Below are positions 8,554 through 17,708 of a stretch of DNA of 48,212 bases, in pieces. Position 1 is the first letter of the stretch. Every line of letters begins with the position of its first letter. The position numbers and the translations under genes are program-made. The stretch is from Anaerolineae bacterium (GTDB taxonomy: Bacteria; Chloroflexota; Anaerolineae; Aggregatilineales; Phototrophicaceae): the NCBI GenBank assembly GCA_013360465.1, contig JABWBO010000028.1, positions 1-48,212 on the forward strand. The letters run 5' to 3'. The notes under the pieces were generated by a model, which saw only the letters and a list, made by a program, of their open reading frames with translations, had not been told where the DNA came from and searched no databases.

Positions 8554-9342
8554 TCATTCCAGCAGCGGCATCAGGACTGCTCCCATCTGCTCGCAGAGCG
8601 CTTCGATCATCGCCGCCGGATCATCAGCCTGCGCCAGCGCGTCGATGCCGGTGACGATCCCCGTCCAGCCTTCGCGGTTCCAGACCAGCGGCGCGGGCAG
8701 CGCCGGCGGGATGAAGCCATCCGGATACGGATAGGCATAGGCGTACAGGTAAGGGCGTGCATACTGCCCCTCGGTAAAAGGTGCGAAGCCGAAGTTGAGA
8801 TGCGCTTTCGCCTCGTTCATCGCGGCGTTTGCCGGGCTGAAGACCAGCGTCGAAATGTCGAGATGATGCGCCCAGACCACCACCGGCGACAGATGTCCTT
8901 CCAGCCGCGCGCGGAAGCGGGCGATTCCGGTGAATGCCGCGTACTGCGCCTCGGCATATGCCCGCGCCACAGCGCGATCCGCCCGGTCGAGCCGTTCTAT
9001 GCCGCTCACCGTTTCGGCTTTGCGTACTTCGGCAAGCGTCAGACGATCCTGCAGGGTGCGCAGCAGCGACGCCTGGGTGTGCGCCGTCAGGTCGATGGCT
9101 TCTCCGGCTGCGGCATCCTCTACCATCACCGTCAGCCCCGCGAAATTCAGCACCACGTGCATTCCGCCCGGCAGACGCTGCGTCCGCAAACCCGCCGGCG
9201 TCGGCTCCAAGCCCAGATGCAGGGCGTTGCGGCGGGCGGGCAGCACCGTCGCCTGAACCCGTGCGATCACCTGTGCCGCCTGGTGCAGGGTGTGAATCGT
9301 CGGTGTCCACGTCGTCAAATCCTGAAACGTCGCCAGAGGCAT
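8554..9342 (-). CDS. DUF5996-like protein, 262 aa
   Basis: The pattern fits the DUF5996 family: an N-terminal TIHTLHQAAQVIARVQ segment, a central helix region, SPVVVWAHHLDISTLVF (the family has a similar Trp-His/Gly-x-Asp-hydrophobic strand), and a C-terminal NEAKAHLNFGFAPFTEG followed by an aromatic-rich YLYAYAYPYPDGF. Function of that family is unknown. The ATG at 9342 is preferred over the upstream in-frame start at 9369 because AAAGGAG sits five to six bases before it. No signal peptide or membrane segment. Divergent from the GH57-like gene. Confidence 0.7.
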   Translation of the reverse strand: MPLATFQDLTTWTPTIHTLHQAAQVIARVQATVLPARRNALHLGLEPTPAGLRTQRLPGGMHVVLNFAGLTVMVEDAAAGEAIDLTAHTQASLLRTLQDRLTLAEVRKAETVSGIERLDRADRAVARAYAEAQYAAFTGIARFRARLEGHLSPVVVWAHHLDISTLVFSPANAAMNEAKAHLNFGFAPFTEGQYARPYLYAYAYPYPDGFIPPALPAPLVWNREGWTGIVTGIDALAQADDPAAMIEALCEQMGAVLMPLLE

Positions 9343-9429
9343 GTCCGCTCCTTTTTCGCTGCTGCGCATCGGCGCATCGCTGTCGATCAGCGATTAGACG
9401 CCCGGAATCGTCTTTTGCTACACTGCCGT

Positions 9430-9459
9430 TTGCGACAATGCGCTGCGCGGCGCTAAAAT
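9430..9459 (+). promoter_or_regulatory. Candidate promoter of the glycogen locus
   Basis: TTGCGA (9430-9435), an 18-base spacer and TAAAAT (9454-9459). The predicted start lies about 30 bases before the GTG at 9495. A 12-base palindrome (TCCTGATCAGGA, 9473-9484) overlaps the SD, so a weak hairpin could mask it. Confidence 0.4.
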
Positions 9460-9494
9460 CCTCATCAAGAGTTCCTGATCAGGAGTTGGTATTC

Positions 9495-11123
9495 GTGGCA
9501 GCAACCGGCGCGTTCACGCTCGTGCTTCATGGGCATATCCCGTATGTTCGGATGCGCTACTTTCGCGGCGAAGCATGGCTGCACGAGGCGCTGCTGTTCA
9601 GCTATCTGCCGCTCCTGGAGATGCTCTACACGCTGCGCGACGAAGCGGCTCCGGCGCGTCTGACCCTCTCGTTCTCGCCTGTCCTGCTGGAACAGCTCGC
9701 CCACCCCGACATCGCCGCTCATTTCGACGCCTACGTCGCCGACCGCACGGCGGCGGCGGATGCCGACATCGCCTACTACGAAGGGGAAGCCTACAACGAG
9801 CATCTGCGCTACCTGGCGGTTTACCAGCGCAGCCTGTTCGAAGCAGCGCGCGCCTTCTACCATGACCGCCTGCGCGGTGATTTCATCGGCGGGCTGCGTC
9901 TGCTGCAAGAGAGCGGCATGATCGAGATCGCCGCCAGCGCCGCTACCCATGCCTATCTGCCGCTGATCAGCCGGCGCAGCAGTCTGCACGCCCAGATTCA
10001 CGCCGGCTTGCAGTCGTACGAGCGGCTGTTCGGCAGGCGACCGACCAGCTTCATGCTGCCGGATCACGGCTACCGCCTCGGTCTTGAAGACGAGCTGGCG
10101 CGGCACGGCGTGCAGGTCTTCTTCGTCGAAGGACACGCCGTGCGCGGCGGCGACCCGACCGGCGCAGCGACCGGCGAAGTCCTGGGCGGCTTGGGCGCGG
10201 TCAAGCGGCAGTACGCCGTCGGCGACCGCTTCTTCGCCGACCTGCGCGACAGCCTTTCGACGCGCTACGCCTACACCATCGGGAGCAGCAGCGCCGCCGT
10301 CCTGGGGCGCAGCCACAGCGCCAGCTATCAGGTGTGGGGAGAGACGCTCGGTTATCCGGGCGATTTCGATTATCGCGATTTTCATCGCAAAGCCGGAACC
10401 AGCCGCCTGCACTACTGGCGCGTGACCGGCAAGAACGTCGGCGACGCGCAAAAAGATTACTACCACCCCGACTGGGCGAGCTACAAGATCGAGCAGCACG
10501 CCGAACATTTCGCCCATATGATCGGCGATCTGCTGCGCGGGCACTACCAGCGCCACAGCGACGGCGGTATCGTCATGGTCAGCTATCCGATGGAGCTGTT
10601 CGGCTGGCGCTGGCACGAGGGCGTCTCGTGGCTGGATCAGGCGCTGCGCCAGATCGGCTACAACCACGACATTCAGATGACCACCGCCGCCGAGGCGATC
10701 CGGCTCTTCCCCCCGACCCAAGCCATCGATCTGCTGGAAAGTTCATGGGGCGCGGGCGGGCGGCACTTCAACTGGAACAATATCGACACCGCCTGGATGT
10801 GGGAGGAGATCGCCCGCTGCGAGGCGCGCATGGAAGCGCTCGCCGCGCGTTACACGCAGCCGACCGAGGCGGAAGCGCTGACGCTGGCGCAGGCGGCGCG
10901 CGAAGCGCTGCTGCTGCAAAGCGGCGACTGGCAGCTGTTGATCTCCACCGGCGAGGCGCGCATGTTCGCCATGCAGCGTTTCGCTCAGCATATCGAAGCG
11001 TTCGACTATCTGGCGGATTCGCTCGACGCCGGCGAGGTCGATGCCCACGCAGCGCAGGAATTCTTCGAGCGCGATCACATCTTTGCCGACATGGATTACA
11101 CCTGGTTCCGTCCTCGGTCGTAG
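9495..11123 (+). CDS. GH57 branching-enzyme-like protein with substituted catalytic residues
   Basis: 542 aa from a GTG nine bases after AGGAG. The layout is that of GH57 1,4-alpha-glucan branching enzymes: motif 1 LHGHIPYVR at about 10-18, the barrel, and a C-terminal helical (DUF1957-type) region with YTWF near the end. Known GH57 branching enzymes carry a Glu nucleophile in a WLPEC/AEC-like motif 3 and an Asp acid/base in a YDAELFGHWW-like motif 4. Here the corresponding places read MLPDHGY (Asp190) and SYPMELFGWRW (Pro365), so both expected catalytic acids seem replaced. GH57-like proteins without catalytic residues are known from family surveys. The gene is 69 bases upstream of glgA, so a role in glycogen structure or binding is plausible; activity is doubtful. 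Confidence 0.8.
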   Translation: MAATGAFTLVLHGHIPYVRMRYFRGEAWLHEALLFSYLPLLEMLYTLRDEAAPARLTLSFSPVLLEQLAHPDIAAHFDAYVADRTAAADADIAYYEGEAYNEHLRYLAVYQRSLFEAARAFYHDRLRGDFIGGLRLLQESGMIEIAASAATHAYLPLISRRSSLHAQIHAGLQSYERLFGRRPTSFMLPDHGYRLGLEDELARHGVQVFFVEGHAVRGGDPTGAATGEVLGGLGAVKRQYAVGDRFFADLRDSLSTRYAYTIGSSSAAVLGRSHSASYQVWGETLGYPGDFDYRDFHRKAGTSRLHYWRVTGKNVGDAQKDYYHPDWASYKIEQHAEHFAHMIGDLLRGHYQRHSDGGIVMVSYPMELFGWRWHEGVSWLDQALRQIGYNHDIQMTTAAEAIRLFPPTQAIDLLESSWGAGGRHFNWNNIDTAWMWEEIARCEARMEALAARYTQPTEAEALTLAQAAREALLLQSGDWQLLISTGEARMFAMQRFAQHIEAFDYLADSLDAGEVDAHAAQEFFERDHIFADMDYTWFRPRS

Positions 11124-11192
11124 AGGTTAGCGCGCCGTGCCCTGCCGGCAAGCTCTGGGGGCGCAATTCAGCGATTCAACAAGGAGAATGAC

Positions 11193-12656
11193 GTGAACGT
11201 CTTGTTCATCAGCACCGAAGCCGATCCATTCGCAAAAGTGGGGGGACTGGCAGATGTCGTCGGTTCGCTGCCCAAGGCGCTGCGCTCGCTCGGCGTCGAC
11301 GCCCGCGTCCTCATGCCCTTCTACGGGTTTATCGACCCGAACCGCTTTGGCATTGACTATCTGTTCAGCTTCGAACACACCAACCGACGCGGCACAACCC
11401 ACGTAGACATTTTCACCACCGAGCGCGACGGCGTGCCTTTCTACTTCATGCGCGCCCTGCCGTTCTTCGGGAGCGAAAGCGCCGTCTATTCCGACTGGGA
11501 CGGCGACATGCCGCGCTTCATCTTCTTCTGTCTGGCGGCGCTCGATGCCGTCGTGCATCTGCGCGGGCGCACCGGCTTCTTCCCCGACGTGCTGCACGTC
11601 AACGACTGGCACACCGGGGCGATCCCCTTCCTGGTGGATAACCGCCGCCTGTACGATCCCGAATGGCGCAGCGTCGGCATCGTCCTGTCGATCCACAACA
11701 TGCAGTATCAGGGCGAGTACTGCGGCGGCTGGATGTTCGAGTACGGCGTGCCCGGTCGGCGTCACCCGGAACTGGATCGCCTGGGCTTCACCGACAACAT
11801 GCTCGGCATGTCCATCGCCTTCAGCGATATCGTCAGCACCGTCAGCCCGCGCTACGCCACCGAGATTCAGTATGCCTACATGGGATTCGGACTCGACCCG
11901 CTGATCCGCTCCCGCGCGCCTGATCTGCACGGCATCCTCAACGGCATGGACATCGACATGTGGAACCCGGCGACCGACAAGCTGCTGGTCTCCAACTTCT
12001 CCGCCGACGATTTCCGCGAGAAGCGCCCGCCGAACAAGGCGCAGCTTCAGGCGGAAGTTGGGCTGCCCGTCCGCGATGATGTGCTGCTGGTCGGCATGGT
12101 CACACGGCTGGTCGAGCAAAAAGGGCTGGACCTGGCTTTCCCGGCGCTGCGCACGATCCTGAATGACACCGATATTCAATTCGTCGGGCTGGGATCGGGT
12201 GAGAAGCACTACAACGACGAACTTGCCGACATCGGCATCCGCCACCCCGACAAAGCGCGGACCTATGTGGGCTTCAACGCCGCCACAGCGCAGCGCATCT
12301 ACGGCGGCTGTGATGTCTTCCTGATGCCCAGTCATTTTGAGCCGTGCGGCGTCGGACAGATGATCGCCATGCGCTACGGCGCGCTGCCGCTGGTGCGCGA
12401 GACCGGCGGTCTGGCGGATACTGTCGCCAATTACGACGACGGCGACGCCGAAAGCGGGACGGGCTTCGTCTTTCAGTGGCAGGAATGGCAGGCGGTGCTG
12501 GGGACGCTGCGCTGGGCGAATGAGACCTTCCACACCCGCAAGGCAGCCTGGGCGCGTATGCAGGAGCGGGCGATGCGCCGCGATTTTTCCTGGGATACCA
12601 GCGCCCGTGAGTACATCCGTCAGTATGAAGAGGCGCGCCGCCGGCATTCTGGATAG
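11193..12656 (+). CDS. glgA: Glycogen synthase (GT5)
   Basis: Transfers glucose from ADP-glucose to the non-reducing end of alpha-1,4-glucan. The N-terminal [16 protein letters not shown] (residues about 14-29) is the GT5 ADP-glucose-binding signature, and the C-terminal half has [46 protein letters not shown], the family nucleotide-sugar site with its conserved Glu. Length 487 aa is normal. GTG start with AGGAG six bases upstream. Follows the GH57-like gene and precedes glgC, so substrate supply and polymerisation are adjacent. Confidence 0.95.
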   Translation: MNVLFISTEADPFAKVGGLADVVGSLPKALRSLGVDARVLMPFYGFIDPNRFGIDYLFSFEHTNRRGTTHVDIFTTERDGVPFYFMRALPFFGSESAVYSDWDGDMPRFIFFCLAALDAVVHLRGRTGFFPDVLHVNDWHTGAIPFLVDNRRLYDPEWRSVGIVLSIHNMQYQGEYCGGWMFEYGVPGRRHPELDRLGFTDNMLGMSIAFSDIVSTVSPRYATEIQYAYMGFGLDPLIRSRAPDLHGILNGMDIDMWNPATDKLLVSNFSADDFREKRPPNKAQLQAEVGLPVRDDVLLVGMVTRLVEQKGLDLAFPALRTILNDTDIQFVGLGSGEKHYNDELADIGIRHPDKARTYVGFNAATAQRIYGGCDVFLMPSHFEPCGVGQMIAMRYGALPLVRETGGLADTVANYDDGDAESGTGFVFQWQEWQAVLGTLRWANETFHTRKAAWARMQERAMRRDFSWDTSAREYIRQYEEARRRHSG

Positions 12657-12666
12657 GTCCGCCGCT

Positions 12667-12696
12667 TTGTTCGCTTTCGCAGAACTGCGCTACACT
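12667..12696 (+). promoter_or_regulatory. Candidate promoter of glgC
   Basis: TTGTTC (12667-12672), 18 bases, TACACT (12691-12696). It lies in the 78-base gap after glgA, 39 bases before the ATG, with AGAGGAG near 12721. It suggests that glgC and the GT2 gene can be transcribed separately from glgA. Confidence 0.4.
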
Positions 12697-12734
12697 CTGT
12701 CGTGAAAAAGATGACCTCATAGAGGAGCATATTT

Positions 12735-13997
12735 ATGGCAAAGGTTAAGGCGGTTATTCTGGCAGGCGGTGAAGGGACGCGCCTGTTCACACTGACGCAG
12801 AAGCGCGCGAAGCCTGCCGTTCCGTTTGCAGGCAAATATCGCATCATCGATTTCACGCTGAGCAACTGCGTCAATTCCAACATCTTCGACGTACTCATCC
12901 TGACGCAGTACCGCCCCCACAGCCTGAACGATCACATCGAGCGCGGTCGCCCCTGGGACCTCGACCGTTCGTTCACCGGCGGCGTGCAGATTTTGCAGCC
13001 GTATCGCGGGCGCAACGATACCGACTGGTACGTTGGCACGGCGGACGCGGTGGCGCAGAACCTGAACTTCGTCCGGCGGGGACGCCCGGAATACGTCCTC
13101 ATCCTCAGCGGCGATCACATCTACGAGATGGATTACGACGTGCTGGTCGATTATCACGAAAAGAAGGGCGCGGATGTGACCGTCTGCACGATCAACGTGC
13201 CGCTCGATGAAGCCAGCCGCTACGGCATCGTCGATGTCGAAGAAGACCTGCGCATCCGTATGTTCGTGGAAAAGCCGAAGAACCCGCCCGGCACGCTGGC
13301 GAATATGGGCGTGTATCTGTTCAGCTATCCCGTGCTGGAACGCCTGCTTGAAGAAGATCGCACGATGCCGAACACGTCGCACGATTTCGGCAAGGACATC
13401 CTGCCGCGCATGGTGCGCGAAGGCATGAAGATGTTCGCCTTTCCCTACGGCGGCTACTGGATCGATGTCGGGACGGTCGAGGCATACTGGGAAGCGCATA
13501 TGGATCTGCTCGCCAGCCCGCCGTCGATCAACCTCAACGACCGCACCTGGATCATCCATACCAAGTCGGAGGAGCGCCCGCCCGTGATGGTACACAAGGG
13601 TGCGACCGTCATCGACAGTCTGCTCACGGATGGCACGGTGGTCATGCCCGGCGCGGTGGTCGAACGGTCGGTGCTGTCGCCCGGCGTCTTCGTCGGACCG
13701 AATGCCGTCGTTCGCGAGTCGGTGGTGCTGACCGACGCCTACATCGAAGCCGAAGCCGTCGTCGAGCGCTGCATCCTGGACAAGATCAGCGTGATCGGAC
13801 ACCGGGCGCACGTCGGCTCGTCGGCTCCGCTCGGCGAGCTGAAGATCACCTGCGTCGGCAAGAATTCGCATGTACCCGCCGGCTATACCGTCGGCAACGG
13901 CAGCATCATGGGCACTGATCTGCGCCCGGAGGATTTCGCCGCCTTCCCGGACAAGATCGTTCCCAGCGGCACGCGCATCGGCTACAAGGGCAAATAG
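12735..13997 (+). CDS. glgC: Glucose-1-phosphate adenylyltransferase
   Basis: Makes ADP-glucose from glucose-1-phosphate and ATP, the committed step of bacterial glycogen synthesis. The N-terminal nucleotidyltransferase domain starts with [22 protein letters not shown], then [24 protein letters not shown] and [10 protein letters not shown]; a left-handed beta-helix domain follows from about residue 290, seen as hexapeptide-like repeats ([20 protein letters not shown]). GlgC enzymes are usually allosterically controlled by glycolytic intermediates. 420 aa is typical. ATG preceded by AGAGGAG. Gene order glgA-glgC supports the call. Confidence 0.95.
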   Translation: MAKVKAVILAGGEGTRLFTLTQKRAKPAVPFAGKYRIIDFTLSNCVNSNIFDVLILTQYRPHSLNDHIERGRPWDLDRSFTGGVQILQPYRGRNDTDWYVGTADAVAQNLNFVRRGRPEYVLILSGDHIYEMDYDVLVDYHEKKGADVTVCTINVPLDEASRYGIVDVEEDLRIRMFVEKPKNPPGTLANMGVYLFSYPVLERLLEEDRTMPNTSHDFGKDILPRMVREGMKMFAFPYGGYWIDVGTVEAYWEAHMDLLASPPSINLNDRTWIIHTKSEERPPVMVHKGATVIDSLLTDGTVVMPGAVVERSVLSPGVFVGPNAVVRESVVLTDAYIEAEAVVERCILDKISVIGHRAHVGSSAPLGELKITCVGKNSHVPAGYTVGNGSIMGTDLRPEDFAAFPDKIVPSGTRIGYKGK

Positions 13998-14007
13998 CCC
14001 CCGCCTC

Positions 14008-15051
14008 ATGCCGCAGGTCACCGTCATCGCAACCGTATTGAACGAAGGCGAGTCCATTCGCGTGCTGATGGACTCGCTTGCTGCTCAGACCCGGCGACCT
14101 GACCGGGTGGTGATCGTCGACGGCGGCAGCCGCGACAATACCCTCGAGGTCCTGAGCGCCTACGCCCACCGCCTGCCGCTCGTCCTGCTTCAGCGCCCCG
14201 GCGCGAACATCAGCGCCGGACGCAACGCCGCCATCACCGCCGCCGGCGCGGATGCGCCGGCACAGGATCAGGACGGCGATCCGATCATCGCCGCCACCGA
14301 CGCCGGCGTGGTGCTGGAGCCGGACTGGCTGGAAAAGCTGGTTCAGCCGCTCAGCGCTGACCCCGCCTGCGCGGTCAGCGCCGGTTTCTTCCTCGCCGAT
14401 CCGCACAGCGTTTTCGAGGCGGCGCTGGGCGCGACCACGCTGCCGGAGATCGACGAGATCGACCCGGCATCCTTCCTGCCCAGCAGCCGCAGCGTCGCCT
14501 TTCGCTGGTCGGCGTGGGACCGCGTCGGCGGCTACCCGGAATGGCTGGATTACTGCGAGGACCTGATCTTCGATCTGCGCCTGAAGGCGCTGGCGGAGGA
14601 ACCCGGCGCGCGCCCGTTCGCCTTCGCATCCGGCGCGGTCGCCCACTTTCGCCCGCGCTCTTCGCTGCGCGCCTATTACAGGCAGTACTACCGCTACGCG
14701 CGCGGTGACGGCAAAGCCGATCTGTGGCGTAAGCGCCATGCCGTCCGCTATGCCACCTATCTGATCGGGCTGCCGCTGCTGCTGATTCTGGGAGCGGCGG
14801 TCCATGCCGGGTTCTGGGGGCTGCTGGCGCTGGGCGGGGCGGCGTATCTGCGCGCGCCTTACCGGCGTCTCCCGGCGGTGTTGCGCCGCGCCCGGACCGC
14901 CGGGCGCTTCCCCGTGACCCCTGCCGTCTGGCTGCGCGCCGCAGCGCTGATTCCGCTGCTGCGCGTGACCGGCGACATCGCCAAGATGATCGGCTATCCG
15001 GTTGGCTGGCGCTGGCGGATTCGCTGCCAGCCGCCGGAATGGCGTAGGTGA
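14008..15051 (+). CDS. Family 2 glycosyltransferase with C-terminal membrane helices
   Basis: 347 aa. The N-terminal GT-A domain begins with VTVIATVLNEGESIRVLMDSL, then RVVIVDGGSRDNT, the acceptor-side GANISAGRNAAI, and an ATDAGVVLEPDW segment that would be the DxD-like metal site; DYCEDLIFDLRLK supplies the expected ED pair. A basic linker leads to one or two hydrophobic segments (about 255-290) that probably anchor it at the membrane. It begins 10 bases after the glgC stop and is likely co-transcribed; the long open frame that starts inside glgC (13,870) is not used. The donor and acceptor are unknown; a role in glycogen is not implied by the sequence. Confidence 0.85.
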   Translation: MPQVTVIATVLNEGESIRVLMDSLAAQTRRPDRVVIVDGGSRDNTLEVLSAYAHRLPLVLLQRPGANISAGRNAAITAAGADAPAQDQDGDPIIAATDAGVVLEPDWLEKLVQPLSADPACAVSAGFFLADPHSVFEAALGATTLPEIDEIDPASFLPSSRSVAFRWSAWDRVGGYPEWLDYCEDLIFDLRLKALAEEPGARPFAFASGAVAHFRPRSSLRAYYRQYYRYARGDGKADLWRKRHAVRYATYLIGLPLLLILGAAVHAGFWGLLALGGAAYLRAPYRRLPAVLRRARTAGRFPVTPAVWLRAAALIPLLRVTGDIAKMIGYPVGWRWRIRCQPPEWRR

Positions 15052-15063
15052 AGGATTGACGAA

Positions 15064-15096
15064 GCCTCACCCCGCGCGAAGCACGTGGGGTGAGGC
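15064..15096. terminator. Bidirectional terminator between convergent genes
   Basis: Perfect 10-bp inverted repeat (GCCTCACCCC at 15064-15073, GGGGTGAGGC at 15087-15096) with a 13-base loop that can itself add pairs. It fills the 49-base gap between the GT2 gene and the bglX-like gene. No long T-tract on either side. Confidence 0.6.
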
Positions 15097-15100
15097 GGGG

Positions 15101-17440
15101 TCAGACGACCTCTGTTGGCGTCTCGTAGACCCGACGGACAGCGCCGCCGCCCGCGATCTCGAACGCCGCGCGTGCGCGGATGTCTGCCGACGACGTGCCG
15201 ATCATGATCTCGACCGTGCCCGCTTCGACCACGTGGTCGAGCGCCAGATTGAAGAAGCCGAGCTGTTCGACCGGCAGGCTGAAGGCGACGGTCTGCTTCT
15301 GCCCCGGCTCAAGCTGCACCCGCTTGAAACCCTTGAGGATCTGCAGCGGGCGAGTGACCCCGGAAACCTGCTGATGCGTGTAGAGCTGAACCACCTCACT
15401 GCCCGCCCACGCCCCGACGTTGGTCACGTCGATGGTGATACGTACGGACTCGCCGGCGCTCACCTGCATCCGGTCCAGCCGCAGATTGTCGAGCGTGAAA
15501 CGGGTGTAGCTCAGACCGTAGCCGAAGGGGTAGAGCGGCTGATTGCTGGTCTCGACGTATTCGCCCTTCCAGTGCGAACGCCCTCCTGACGGGGGATGGC
15601 TGTAGAAGACCGGGACCTGCCCGACTGTGCGCGGGAAGGAGATCGGCAGTTTGCCGCCGGGGTTGGCGTCACCCCACAGGGCATCAACAATGGCGCGCCC
15701 GCCTTCTTCGCCGGGTAGCCAGCATTCCAGGATTGCCGGGATCGCCTCCGCCATCCAGTTCAGTGTCACCGGACGTCCGTTGATCAGCACCAGCACGACC
15801 GGCGTGCCCGTCTCGTAGACCGCGCGCACCAGCTGTTCCTGCACCCCCGGCAGATCGAGTACCGCGCGGTCGCGAGCTTCGCCGCTGGTGCATTCGTCGG
15901 TCAGCCCGGCTTTGTCACCCATCACCAGGATGGCGACCTCCGCCTGACGCGCCGCCTCGACGGCTTCGGCGAAGCCTTCCGTCGAAGGTCCGCGCACGCC
16001 GCAGCCCTGCGCATAGTGGATGACAGCGTCCTGCCGGGCTTCGCGCAGGGCTTCCAGCACGCTCTGCGCGGTGATGAAGTCCTTCGCCTCGCTGATGTCG
16101 CCGACCGGCGGCATGTGGAAGGTGTTTCTGCTGCGCATCATCTCCATCAGCGTTTCGATGTGCGCCGGGTAGGCGTAGTCGCCGAACAGGTTGCGCAGGC
16201 TGTCGGCGTTCGGTCCGATCACCGCGATAGATTTGAGGTCTTTGCGCAGCGGCAGCAGATCGCCCTCGTTGCGCAGCAGCACCAGCGAATCGCGGGCGAT
16301 CTGGCGCGCCAGGTCGCGTTCGGCAGGCAGGTCGAACTGCACCGTATCGACATCGACGAACGGAGTCTCGAACAATCCCAGGGTGAATTTCTGGCGCAGC
16401 AGGCGCAGCACCGCCCGGTCCACCAGCTCCATCGGCACGCGCCCGGCTTCGACCGCCGCCTTGAGCGGCGCGCCGAAGGAATCCGTCCCCGGCAGTTCGA
16501 CATCCAGACCGGCTTCCAGCGCCAGCCGCGCCGCTTCGGACTTGTCGCGCGCGATGTGGTGGTATTCGTAAAGCTGAGTCACCGCGAAATAGTCGGAGAC
16601 GACCGTCCCGTCGAAGCCCCATTCTTCGCGCAGGATATCGGTCAGCAGCAGCTCGGAGCTGCCGCACGGCACGCCGTCGATCTCATGATAGCCGTTCATG
16701 ATCGACGCCAGACCGGCGCTGCGCACCGCTGCTTCGAAGGGGTAGAGGTGAACCTCACGCAGTTCGCGCGGCATGAGGTGCGGCGGCGCCCAGTTCATGC
16801 CGCCTTCCGACATGCCGTAGCCGACGAAATGTTTGCCGGTAGCGACGACGCCGTCGCGCAGCGACTCGCCCTGGATGCCGCGCACATAGGCGCAGCCCAT
16901 CTGCGCGATCAAATACGGGTCTTCGCCGAAGGTCTCTTCAACACGCCCCCAGCGGGCGTCGCGGGCGATGTCCAGCACTGGCGCGAGCGCGTGATGCCCA
17001 CCGACCGAACGCATCTGCCGGCGGATCACGTCCGCCATAGACTCGACCAGCGCCGGTTCCCAGGTACTCGCCACGCCAATCGCCTGCGGGAAGACCGTCG
17101 CCCCGGACGCCATGTAACCGGAGCAGCACTCCTCGTGGATGACGGCGGGGATGCCCAGGCGAGTCTTCTCTTTCAGAAAGCGCTGGATGGCGTTGTTCAG
17201 TTCAGCGCTCTGCCGGGGCGTGACGTTGGTTGAGCCGCCCACACGGGTGACATGCCCGATGCCCTGGGCAAGCCGCGAACCGGCTTTTTCGCGGGAAAAC
17301 GCCACCCCATTGACCAGTTCATATGCCCAGCAGCTGCCGATCTGCGCCAGCTTTTCGTCGAGCGTCATGCGCCCCAACAGATCGGCGGCGCGTTCATCGG
17401 ACGAACGCGAAGAATCGAGGTAAAGCGGTTTGTCGGTCAT
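15101..17440 (-). CDS. bglX: Glycoside hydrolase family 3 beta-glucosidase
   Basis: 779 aa from ATG 17440. The N-terminal barrel has the KHFVGYG motif (substrate-binding Lys-His at about 203-204) and VVSDYFAV with the likely nucleophile Asp283. A second alpha/beta domain with VILVMGDKAGLTDE and LVLINGRPV follows, then a C-terminal fibronectin-III-like domain (GSEVVQLYTHQ to the end). This three-domain order is that of BglX-like beta-glucosidases and beta-xylosidases. No signal peptide, so probably cytosolic action on imported oligosaccharides. An in-frame TTG at 17458 exists but lies within an operator-like sequence; the ATG has ATAGGG upstream. The two LacI-type sites suggest sugar-inducible control. 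Exact substrate is uncertain. Confidence 0.9.
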   Translation of the reverse strand: MTDKPLYLDSSRSSDERAADLLGRMTLDEKLAQIGSCWAYELVNGVAFSREKAGSRLAQGIGHVTRVGGSTNVTPRQSAELNNAIQRFLKEKTRLGIPAVIHEECCSGYMASGATVFPQAIGVASTWEPALVESMADVIRRQMRSVGGHHALAPVLDIARDARWGRVEETFGEDPYLIAQMGCAYVRGIQGESLRDGVVATGKHFVGYGMSEGGMNWAPPHLMPRELREVHLYPFEAAVRSAGLASIMNGYHEIDGVPCGSSELLLTDILREEWGFDGTVVSDYFAVTQLYEYHHIARDKSEAARLALEAGLDVELPGTDSFGAPLKAAVEAGRVPMELVDRAVLRLLRQKFTLGLFETPFVDVDTVQFDLPAERDLARQIARDSLVLLRNEGDLLPLRKDLKSIAVIGPNADSLRNLFGDYAYPAHIETLMEMMRSRNTFHMPPVGDISEAKDFITAQSVLEALREARQDAVIHYAQGCGVRGPSTEGFAEAVEAARQAEVAILVMGDKAGLTDECTSGEARDRAVLDLPGVQEQLVRAVYETGTPVVLVLINGRPVTLNWMAEAIPAILECWLPGEEGGRAIVDALWGDANPGGKLPISFPRTVGQVPVFYSHPPSGGRSHWKGEYVETSNQPLYPFGYGLSYTRFTLDNLRLDRMQVSAGESVRITIDVTNVGAWAGSEVVQLYTHQQVSGVTRPLQILKGFKRVQLEPGQKQTVAFSLPVEQLGFFNLALDHVVEAGTVEIMIGTSSADIRARAAFEIAGGGAVRRVYETPTEVV

Positions 17441-17453
17441 TGGCAACCCTATC

Positions 17454-17467
17454 TGCAAGCGTTTGAG
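17454..17467. promoter_or_regulatory. LacI-family operator-like site, proximal copy
   Basis: TGCAAGCGTTTG (17454-17465) repeats exactly the 12 bases at 17562-17573. It sits just upstream of the bglX ATG, within the leader predicted from the -10 at 17543-17548, where a bound repressor would block transcription or form a loop with the distal copy 108 bases away. Confidence 0.5.
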
Positions 17468-17542
17468 GACAGCCGCCCAGGTCGGCGCAGGAACGCAGAC
17501 GAATGAGCGAAGATAAGAACCACAGATGTTTCAATAGACGAA

Positions 17543-17548
17543 ATTATA
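17543..17548 (-). promoter_or_regulatory. Candidate -10 element of bglX
   Basis: TATAAT on the minus strand, about 100 bases before the bglX ATG. No good -35 hexamer lies 17 bases upstream, but the distal operator (17561-17576) covers where it would be, as expected for a repressible promoter. Confidence 0.4.
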
Positions 17549-17560
17549 GTGAACTGCAAA

Positions 17561-17576
17561 TTGCAAGCGTTTGCAA
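17561..17576. promoter_or_regulatory. LacI-family operator-like site, distal copy
   Basis: TTGCAAGCGTTTGCAA is an inverted repeat with central CG and only one mismatched symmetric pair on each side. LacI/CcpA-type regulators bind palindromes of this kind with a central CG. No regulator gene is present in the window. Confidence 0.6.
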
Positions 17577-17708
17577 GAAACTATAACAATAATTCGCGCG
17601 CAAGTCAACAGAGTGATGCGCACCAGGACAGATCGCAGAGCATTGATGACTAAGTATTTGAGGACTTCAGCCTATAATCAATACAGGAAACTGCGGCTGG
17701 GCTGAAAA

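Noticed and set aside
8934-9494. Upstream extension of the GH57-like frame
   Set aside because: Overlaps the DUF5996 gene on the other strand, lacks GH57 similarity and precedes the promoter and AGGAG at 9481.
16016-17233. 405-codon plus-strand frame opposite bglX
   Set aside because: No recognisable pattern; GH3 motifs on the minus strand decide the coding strand.
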